From positions 888,168 to 952,167 of the forward strand of contig NZ_LN929896.1 in the NCBI RefSeq assembly GCF_001493375.1: 64,000 nucleotides of DNA. Reading direction: 5' to 3'. The notes under the pieces are model-generated. The model was not told the origin of the DNA. It searched no databases and was given only the letters and a program-made list of their open reading frames with translations. Positions 58,025-64,000 of the stretch are shown here, piece by piece; within the stretch, counting starts at the first letter, position 1; each line of letters begins with the position of its first letter. Position numbers and translations under genes: made by a program. Source of the stretch: Streptomyces specialis. GTDB lineage: Bacteria > Actinomycetota > Actinomycetes > Streptomycetales > Streptomycetaceae.

Positions 58025-59344
58025 ATGAGCGACGACGTACTTCTTGTTCACGGCGGCACCCCGATCGAGGGGGAGATCCGCGTCCGGGGAGCCAAGAACC
58101 TGGTGCCCAAGGCCATGGTCGCGGCGCTCCTGGGCAGCGCTCCCAGCCGGTTGCGGAACGTGCCGGACATCCGCGACGTGCGGGTGGTGCGCGGGCTGCT
58201 CCAGTTGCACGGCGTGACCGTCCGCAGCGGGGAGGAGCACGGCGAGCTGGTGCTCGACCCGTCGCGCGTGGAGAGCGCCAACGTGGCGGACATCGACGCG
58301 CACGCCGGGTCCTCGCGCATCCCGATCCTGTTCTGCGGCCCGCTGCTGCACCGGCTGGGGCACGCGTTCATCCCCGGCCTCGGCGGCTGCGACATCGGCG
58401 GCCGGCCGGTCGACTTCCACTTCGACGTGCTGCGGCAGTTCGGCGCGGTGATCGAGAAGCGGGCCGACGGGCAGTACCTGGAGGCGCCGCGCGGCCTGCG
58501 CGGCTGCAAGATCCGGCTGCCGTACCCGTCGGTCGGCTCCACCGAGCAGGTGCTGCTGACCGCCGTGCTGGCGGAGGGCGTCACCGAGCTGTCGAACGCG
58601 GCCGTGGAGCCGGAGATCGAGGATCTGATCTGCGTGCTCCAGAAGATGGGCGCGATCATCTCGATGGACACCGACCGGACGATCCGGATCACCGGCGTGG
58701 AGCGGCTCGGCGGCTACACGCACCGGGCGCTGCCCGACCGGCTGGAGGCGGCGTCCTGGGCGAGCGCGGCGCTGGCCACCCAGGGCAGTGTGTACGTCCG
58801 CGGCGCCAGCCAGCGGGAGATGATGACCTTCCTCAACGTCTACCGGAAGGTGGGCGGCGCGTTCGAGATCGACGAGCAGGGCATCCGCTTCTGGCACCCG
58901 GGCGGCCCGCTGAACGCGATCGCGCTGGAGACCGACGTGCACCCCGGTTTCCAGACCGACTGGCAGCAGCCGCTGGTGGTGGCGCTGACGCAGGCGTCCG
59001 GCCTGTCGATCGTGCACGAGACGGTGTACGAGTCGCGGCTCGGTTTCACCAGCGCGCTCAACCAGATGGGTGCGCACATCCAGCTCTACAGCGAGTGCCT
59101 CGGCGGCACGCCCTGCCGGTTCGGGCAGCGCAACTTCCTCCACTCGGCGGTGGTCTCCGGCCCGACGAAGCTGCACGGCGCCGATCTGGTCATCCCCGAC
59201 CTGCGCGGCGGCTTCTCGTACCTGATCGCGGCGCTGGCGGCGGAGGGCACCTCGCGGGTGCACGGCATCGGGCTGATCAACCGCGGTTACGAGAACTTCG
59301 TGCGGAAGCTGGAGACGCTGGGCGCCAAGGTCGAACGCCCGTAG
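58025..59344 (+). CDS. murA: UDP-N-acetylglucosamine 1-carboxyvinyltransferase
   Basis: The 439-aa enzyme begins the peptidoglycan pathway by adding enolpyruvate to UDP-GlcNAc. Visible are RVRGAKNLVPKAMVAALL (Lys/Asn of the PEP site, ~24-25), the loop GLGGCDIGGRPVDFH with catalytic Cys122, and the C-terminal DLRGGFSYLIAALAAEGTSRVHGIG. A Cys at 122 means the enzyme should be open to fosfomycin, unlike the Asp form in mycobacteria. ATG 58025 is the start. A strong terminator follows. Confidence 0.96.
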   Translation: MSDDVLLVHGGTPIEGEIRVRGAKNLVPKAMVAALLGSAPSRLRNVPDIRDVRVVRGLLQLHGVTVRSGEEHGELVLDPSRVESANVADIDAHAGSSRIPILFCGPLLHRLGHAFIPGLGGCDIGGRPVDFHFDVLRQFGAVIEKRADGQYLEAPRGLRGCKIRLPYPSVGSTEQVLLTAVLAEGVTELSNAAVEPEIEDLICVLQKMGAIISMDTDRTIRITGVERLGGYTHRALPDRLEAASWASAALATQGSVYVRGASQREMMTFLNVYRKVGGAFEIDEQGIRFWHPGGPLNAIALETDVHPGFQTDWQQPLVVALTQASGLSIVHETVYESRLGFTSALNQMGAHIQLYSECLGGTPCRFGQRNFLHSAVVSGPTKLHGADLVIPDLRGGFSYLIAALAAEGTSRVHGIGLINRGYENFVRKLETLGAKVERP

Positions 59345-59416
59345 GGCTGTTGAACGACCGTCGCGTTCCGCCGGAGTTCACGGAAGAGAACGGCCGGACG
59401 GCGGCGGCGCACAGAG

Positions 59417-59443
59417 AAGGGGTGGCCCGTCGGGCCACCCCTT
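59417..59443. terminator. bidirectional terminator between murA and hup
   Basis: AAGGGGTGGCCC (59417-59428) pairs perfectly with 59432-59443 around GTC, giving a 12-bp stem with a 3-nt loop between two convergent genes. Bases beyond read TTGTCG on one side and CTCTGTG on the other. Confidence 0.85.
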
Positions 59444-59460
59444 GTCGCGTACCGCAGGCG

Positions 59461-59742
59461 TCACTTGCCCTTGGCGGCGTCCTTCAGCTTGGAGCCCGCG
59501 GACACCTTGACGCTGTAGCCGGCGGGGATCTGGATCGGCTCCCCCGTCTGCGGGTTGCGGGCGGTGCGGGCGGCGCGGTGGGTCCGCTCGACGGTCAGGA
59601 AGCCGGGAATCGTGACCTTCTCGTTCCCCTTGGCGACGACCTCCCCGATGGTCTCGGCCAGGGCCGCCAGCACAGCGTCGGCGTCCTTCCGAGTCACCTC
59701 GGCGCGCTCCGACAGAGCGGCCACCAGCTCACTGCGGTTCAT
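59461..59742 (-). CDS. hup: HU-family DNA-binding protein
   Basis: The 93-aa product is a full HU: MNRSELVAALSERAEVTRKDADAVL, the dimer core, and the beta-arm with RNPQTGEPIQIPAGYSVKVSAGSKL. It has no lysine-rich tail, so it is the short HupA type, not HupS. HU bends and compacts the nucleoid DNA. ATG 59742. About 270 bp separate it from the malic enzyme gene, enough for a strong promoter. Confidence 0.96.
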   Translation of the reverse strand: MNRSELVAALSERAEVTRKDADAVLAALAETIGEVVAKGNEKVTIPGFLTVERTHRAARTARNPQTGEPIQIPAGYSVKVSAGSKLKDAAKGK

Positions 59743-60014
59743 ATTTCGTACTCCCGTGTTCATCTTGCCAATGAGGCGTGAGATCGAAGCCGATGCTGCC
59801 AGGGCCCACTGACAGTCCCGGGACCCGGGTGCGCGTTCCCGCGAAGCCCTGGTCCGGGTACGCATCCTGCCCCCACCAGTGGCGGGAAGGCCAATCCGGC
59901 ACCAGCGGGGTCACACGAAGAGCGCTCTTCGTCTCGCCGGTGACGTTCCCGAGGCTTTGCCTCCCGGTCACCCTAAAGGGCATGCGCACGGCCCTGGCAA
60001 CCGACTCGCCGCCC

Positions 60015-61418
60015 CTACGACCCTTGCGCGGCGTCGCGCACCGCGCCCGCCACCGCTCCGGCGACCTTTTCGTTGAAGACGCTGGGCACGATGTAGTTGG
60101 CGTTCAGCTCGTCCTCGCCGACCACGTCCGCGAGGGCGCGGGCCGCGGCCAGCATCATCGCGGAGCTGACGGCCGACGACTGCGCGTCGAGCAGACCGCG
60201 GAACACCCCTGGAAAGACAAGGACGTTGTTGATCTGATTGGGGAAGTCCGAGCGGCCGGTGGCCACCACGGCGGCGGTCTGCCGGGCGACCGCCGGGTCG
60301 ATCTCCGGGTCCGGATTCGCGAGCGCGAAGACAATCGCGTTGTCCGCCATGGCCGCCACGTCCTCGGCGTCGAGCACGTCGGGGGCGGAGACGCCGATGA
60401 AGACGTCCGCGCCCGCCACGGCCTGCCGCAGACTCCCGGTCACCCCTTCGGGGTTGGTGTTGTCGGCGATCCAGCGCAACGGCGAGTCGCCGTCGGCCTC
60501 CACGAGATCGTGGCGTCCGGCGTGCACCACCCCGTGGATGTCCGCGACGACGGCGTGCCGGACGCCGGCGTCGATCAGCAGCTTGAGGATCGCCGTGCCC
60601 GCGGCGCCCGCGCCGGACATCACCACGCGGACCGCGCCGAGTTCCTTGCCGACCACGCGCAACGCGTTGTGCAGGGCGGCGAGGACCACGATGGCCGTGC
60701 CGTGCTGGTCGTCGTGGAAGACGGGGATGTCCAGCGCCTCGCGCAGCCGCGCCTCGATCTCGAAGCAGCGCGGGGCGGAGATGTCCTCCAGGTTGATGCC
60801 CGCGAAGCCGGGGGCGATGGCCTTGACGATCTCCACGATCGCGTCGGTGTCCTGGGTGTCCAGGCACAGCGGCCAGGCATCGATGCCGGCGAAGCGCTTG
60901 AACAGCGCGGCCTTGCCCTCCATCACCGGCAGGGCGGCCCGCGGCCCGATATTGCCCAGGCCCAGCACGGCGGAGCCGTCGGTGACGACGGCGACGCTGT
61001 TGCGCTTGATCGTCAGCCGCCTGGCGTCCTCGGGGTGGGCGGCGATCTGGGTGCAGACGCGGGCGACGCCCGGCGTGTAGATCATCGACAAGTCGTCGCG
61101 GTTGCGAATCGGATGCTTGGACGTCATCTCGATCTTGCCGCCCAGGTGCATCAGAAAGGTCCGGTCGGAAACCTTGCCGACCGCAACTCCCTCGATCGCG
61201 CGGAGCTTCTGCACGATCTCGTCGGCGTGCGCGGTGGAACTCGCCGCGATGGTCACGTCGATACGCAGCTTCTCGTGTCCGGAGGCGGTGACGTCGAGTC
61301 CGGTGACCGAGCCGCCGGAGGATTCCACCACGGTGGTGAGCTGGCTGACCGCCGTGCCGCTGGCCGGGACCTCCAGCCGGACAGTCATCGAATACGAGAC
61401 GCTGGGTGCCGTTGCCAT
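60015..61418 (-). CDS. NAD(P)-dependent malic enzyme with N-terminal ACT domain
   Basis: The 467-aa enzyme has an N-terminal ACT-like regulatory domain (~8-80), then the malic enzyme core: YTPGVARVCTQIAAHPEDARR (~113), TDGSAVLGLGNIGPRAALPVMEGKA (~146-170), FEIEARLREALDIPVFHDDQHGTAIVVLAAL (metal-site Asp), GAGAAGTAILKLLIDAG (NAD(P) loop) and FPNQINNVLVFPGVFRGLLD. It decarboxylates malate to pyruvate. ATG 61418. Allosteric control via the ACT domain is likely. NAD or NADP use is not clear from sequence. Confidence 0.94.
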   Translation of the reverse strand: MATAPSVSYSMTVRLEVPASGTAVSQLTTVVESSGGSVTGLDVTASGHEKLRIDVTIAASSTAHADEIVQKLRAIEGVAVGKVSDRTFLMHLGGKIEMTSKHPIRNRDDLSMIYTPGVARVCTQIAAHPEDARRLTIKRNSVAVVTDGSAVLGLGNIGPRAALPVMEGKAALFKRFAGIDAWPLCLDTQDTDAIVEIVKAIAPGFAGINLEDISAPRCFEIEARLREALDIPVFHDDQHGTAIVVLAALHNALRVVGKELGAVRVVMSGAGAAGTAILKLLIDAGVRHAVVADIHGVVHAGRHDLVEADGDSPLRWIADNTNPEGVTGSLRQAVAGADVFIGVSAPDVLDAEDVAAMADNAIVFALANPDPEIDPAVARQTAAVVATGRSDFPNQINNVLVFPGVFRGLLDAQSSAVSSAMMLAAARALADVVGEDELNANYIVPSVFNEKVAGAVAGAVRDAAQGS

Positions 61419-61740
61419 GGGCGACTTCCTTATCTTTCTTTCCCGCTCCCCCGTGTCTGTCACCCTACGAGAGGAACCGGACACGGCCAAAGACAGGCCG
61501 GACGACCGATATGACCGTAACAGGAAAGGGAGAAAGCCCCGGTCGAGCAGAGATCCAGGGGGTAAGGGCGCCGGCCCGCCAGCCGCCTCGCGGCAAGTGG
61601 TCGCTCGAAGCGACAATGGTTGGGCCCGGGGGCATGAAACGGGCCGGCGCCATTCCAGGCTACCGCACTCAGGCCCCGGGTCAACTGGGCGTCGCGGACC
61701 GTCAAGACGCAGGTCAGAACGGTGCCGGGGCCGGCGCCGC
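61419..61740. other. 322-bp intergenic region
   Basis: This region lies between the malic enzyme start and the HelD stop, both genes on the minus strand. It has an AT-richer part just upstream of the malic enzyme (TTCCTTATCTTTCTTTCCC, 61426-61444), likely the promoter region of that gene. No RNA gene or repeat seen. Confidence 0.45.
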
Positions 61741-64000
61741 TCACCGGAGCAGGGCCGGTACCCCCATGGTGTCCGGGTCGTCGGCGGGGCCGGAGAGCAC
61801 CGTGAGGCGCTGGGTGGCCCGGGTGAGCGCCACGTACAGCACGCGCAGCCCGGCCGGTGACTCGTCCGCGATCGCGGAGGGGGAGATCACCAGCGTCGCG
61901 TCGTACTCCAGGCCCTTCGCCTCCAGGCTGCCCAGCACCACCAGCCGGCCGCCGCCGACACCGGCCAGCCACCGGGCGGTCTCCTCCCGGCGCGCCATCG
62001 CCACCACCACGCCGACGGTGCCCTCGACGTCCGCGAGGAGCCGGCGGGCCTCGGCCCGTGCGGCGTCCGCCAGCGCGTCCGCCGTGGGCGCCGTGGCGAA
62101 CCGGGGCGCCACGCCCGTCTCGCGCACCGCCCGCGGCGGGCGGGCGCCGGGCATCGCGCGCCGCAGCACGCCGTCCGCGACGCGGGCGATCTCGGCGGGG
62201 GTGCGGTAGTTGACCGTCAGCCCGAACCGGCGGCGGGGCCGCCCGCCGAGGGCCGCGTCCCGTTCCGCCGCCGCCTCCTCGGGCGCGCCCCACGAACTCT
62301 GCGCCGGGCCGCCGACGATGGTCCAGGTCGCCTGCCGCCCCCGGCGGCCGACCATGCGCCACTGCATGGGCGTCAGGTCCTGCGCCTCGTCCACGATGAC
62401 GTGCGCGTAGTCGGCGCGTTCCTCGTCCGCGTCTCTCGACTCCCGCCGGGCGGCGAGGCGTTCGGCGTAGGTGGTCACCTCGTCCAGCCCGGTGAGCTGG
62501 TCCAGGGGGTCCGCCTCGCGCGGCTTCGCCGGCCGGGGCGGGGCGCCGAGGAGCACCCGCAACTCGTCGAGCAGCGCGACGTCATGGGCGGACAGCCCGT
62601 GCCCGTCCGGGGTGATCCGCCGCAGCGAGCGGGCCAGTTGACGCACCTCGCGGGGACGCAGCAGCCGGCGCGCCCAGCGGCCGAGGCGCTGTTCGTCGGC
62701 CATGGCGGTCAGCACGCCGAGCGGGGTGGCCTCCGGCCACCACGCGTCGAGGAACTCCAGGAACGCGTCCTCCGAGCCGAGGTCCTCGTTGAACGCCTCC
62801 CTGGCCTCGGCCGCGATCGCCGGATCGGGGTAGCGCGTCCGCGCGCCCGACTCCTCCCACAGCGCGTCCAGCAGCAGGCGCCTGGCCCGGGGCCGCAGCA
62901 GGTTGACCGGCGCGGTGCCGCTGAGGACCTGCTGCCGGACGCGGTGCAGCGCCTCGCCGTCCAGCTCGACGCGGCGGCCGAAGGCCACCACCCGCAGCCG
63001 TCCGGGGCCGCCCGGCGCGTCCACGGCGCCGCGCGCCGCGCGGTGCAGCACCCGGGCCATCACGGCGGAGCCCTTGATCCGGGCGACGGCCTGGTCGTCG
63101 TACGAGTCGGCCTCGACGCCCTCGACCAGCGAGCCGAGCGCGCGGATCGCGACCTGCCCCTCCTCGCCCAGGGACGGCAGCACGCCCTCGGTGTAGGAGA
63201 CGAGCAGCGGGGTCGGGCTGACGATGAGGATGCCGCCCGCGTACCGCCGCCGGTCCTGGTACAGCAGGTAGGCGGCGCGGTGCAGCGCCACGGCGGTCTT
63301 GCCGGTGCCGGGGCCGCCGCCGACCTCGGTGACGGAGGCGGCGGGCGCGCGGATCACCTCGTCCTGCTCGGCCTGGATGGAGGCGACGATGTCGGTCATC
63401 CGGTGACCGCGCGCCCGGCCGAGCGCCGCCATCAGCGCGCCGTCGCCGACGACCGGCAGCTCCGCGCCGTCGAGCAGGGCCCGCAGCTCGGGGCGGAGCA
63501 GGTCGTCCTCCACGCCGAGCACCCGGCGCCCGCGGCTGCGGATCACGCGCCGCCGCACGACACGGCCGGGCGCCACGGGGGTCGCGCGGTAGAACGGCGC
63601 GGCGGCGGGCGCCCGCCAGTCGATGACGAGCGGGACGTAGTCGGCGTCCAGCACGCCGAGCCGGCCGATGTGCAGCGTCTCGGCGATGTCGGCGGCGCCG
63701 TCGCGGACCGCGTCGTCGGCCGGCTCGACCGAGGTGTACGCGCCGTCGGCGCCCCGGTCGCCGTCCTTGCCGGCGAGCAGGTCGATGCGGCCGAAGAGGA
63801 AGTCCTCGAACTCGTTGTTCAGGCGGTTCAGATGCAGTCCGGCGCGGAAGACCTGCGCGTCGCGCTCCGCCAGCGCGCCCGGCGTACCGACCTGGATCCG
63901 GCTGGCGGCGTCCGCCATGAGGTACTCGGCCTCATGGATCTTCTCCGCCAGGCGTTCGTAGACGGTGTCCAGGTGGCGCTGCTCGCCCTGGATCTCCCGT
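61741..64000 (-). CDS. HelD-family RNA polymerase-recycling ATPase, N-terminus beyond right edge
   Basis: About 753 codons are visible from the right edge to the stop. The frame passes through MADAASRIQVG without break into REIQGEQRHLDTVYERLAEKIHEAEYL at the edge, so the start lies outside. Visible are a Walker A (TEVGGGPGTGKTAVALHRAAYLLY), DEAQDLTPMQWRMVGRR (motif II), NYRTPAEIARVADGV and a C-terminal VLYVALTRATQRLTVLSG. This is the UvrD-like fold with HelD arm insertions. HelD proteins pull stalled RNA polymerase off DNA, and HelR in Streptomyces confers rifampicin tolerance. Which class is meant is not decided. Confidence 0.87.
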   Translation of the reverse strand, partial: REIQGEQRHLDTVYERLAEKIHEAEYLMADAASRIQVGTPGALAERDAQVFRAGLHLNRLNNEFEDFLFGRIDLLAGKDGDRGADGAYTSVEPADDAVRDGAADIAETLHIGRLGVLDADYVPLVIDWRAPAAAPFYRATPVAPGRVVRRRVIRSRGRRVLGVEDDLLRPELRALLDGAELPVVGDGALMAALGRARGHRMTDIVASIQAEQDEVIRAPAASVTEVGGGPGTGKTAVALHRAAYLLYQDRRRYAGGILIVSPTPLLVSYTEGVLPSLGEEGQVAIRALGSLVEGVEADSYDDQAVARIKGSAVMARVLHRAARGAVDAPGGPGRLRVVAFGRRVELDGEALHRVRQQVLSGTAPVNLLRPRARRLLLDALWEESGARTRYPDPAIAAEAREAFNEDLGSEDAFLEFLDAWWPEATPLGVLTAMADEQRLGRWARRLLRPREVRQLARSLRRITPDGHGLSAHDVALLDELRVLLGAPPRPAKPREADPLDQLTGLDEVTTYAERLAARRESRDADEERADYAHVIVDEAQDLTPMQWRMVGRRGRQATWTIVGGPAQSSWGAPEEAAAERDAALGGRPRRRFGLTVNYRTPAEIARVADGVLRRAMPGARPPRAVRETGVAPRFATAPTADALADAARAEARRLLADVEGTVGVVVAMARREETARWLAGVGGGRLVVLGSLEAKGLEYDATLVISPSAIADESPAGLRVLYVALTRATQRLTVLSGPADDPDTMGVPALLR

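Noticed and set aside
59729..59989. 86-residue minus frame upstream of hup
   Set aside because: Covers the promoter region of hup and has no RBS or homology pattern.

Overview
The window comes from a Streptomyces-type actinomycete. The evidence is very high G+C coding DNA, an SsgA-like sporulation protein, paired XRE/TPR regulators and HATPase proteins, GroES-like, DUF3618, DUF445, DUF2017 and DUF3039 proteins, and a gene order (PBP - bcp - HAD - sortase - rdgB - rph - rodA - cysM/cysO/mec - clpS - pncB/pncA - ssg - AsnC - hppD - helicase - yqgE - murA - hup - malic enzyme - HelD) that I recall, without checking, as the core chromosomal order around SCO2890-SCO2952 of S. coelicolor. I see no biosynthetic cluster, prophage, CRISPR array or insertion sequence.

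The window is not one clean genomic molecule. Three places carry degraded Illumina Nextera (Tn5 mosaic-end) adapter sequence: 1796-1828, 2740-2910 (with an i5 index, P5-like remnant and poly-C) and 56831-56872 (beside a 43-nt fold-back palindrome). They divide the window into four pieces: A (1-1795), B (about 1829-2739), C (2911-about 56798) and D (56873-64000). A WD40-type gene is cut in two by the B island, an XRE regulator is cut at the end of B, and the iron-sulphur subunit of a xanthine-dehydrogenase-like enzyme loses its start at the end of C. Order and adjacency across these joints should not be trusted.

Layout. 1-3671: beta-propeller proteins on the minus strand, interrupted by B (a small conserved protein divergent from a truncated XRE regulator). 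3955-8850: GntR regulator, spermidine-synthase-like protein, TPR protein, histidine phosphatase, PAP2 membrane phosphatase and a small protein. 8923-12420: tRNA-Lys, acetyltransferase, DinB, MarR and a secreted M6 metallopeptidase. 12751-17088: a PAS-GGDEF-EAL protein whose EAL glutamate is missing, an integrase-like mini-protein, an Asp/Glu-racemase-family enzyme with a divergent IclR regulator, and a monooxygenase. 17484-21944: HATPase protein divergent from an XRE/TPR regulator, APH-type kinase, cysteine-less YkuD-like protein, OsmC, tRNA-Leu. 21983-30815: DUF445, an SGNH-like protein lacking its serine, class A PBP, GroES-like, DUF3618, peroxiredoxin, HAD phosphatase, and a secreted protein with class F sortase.

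30793-40233: nucleotide and RNA housekeeping (rdgB, rph, an RNase Z-like MBL protein), rodA, the CysO-dependent cysteine pathway (mec, Cys-containing leader peptide, cysO, cysM), DUF2017/clpS, and the NAD-salvage pair nicotinate phosphoribosyltransferase plus nicotinamidase. 40388-49543: a large InhA-like M6 protease with a four-copy 16-bp repeat at its stop codon, two RDD membrane proteins, an SsgA-like protein, an Lrp/AsnC regulator divergent from hppD with repeated CCTGTACA half-sites, a Lon-like S16 protease and an IclR regulator. 49738-64000: helicase, MFS transporter, xanthine-dehydrogenase-like Mo and Fe-S subunits, then (piece D) DUF3039, YqgE, murA, HU, malic enzyme and the C-terminal part of a HelD-family RNA polymerase recycling ATPase that runs off the right edge.
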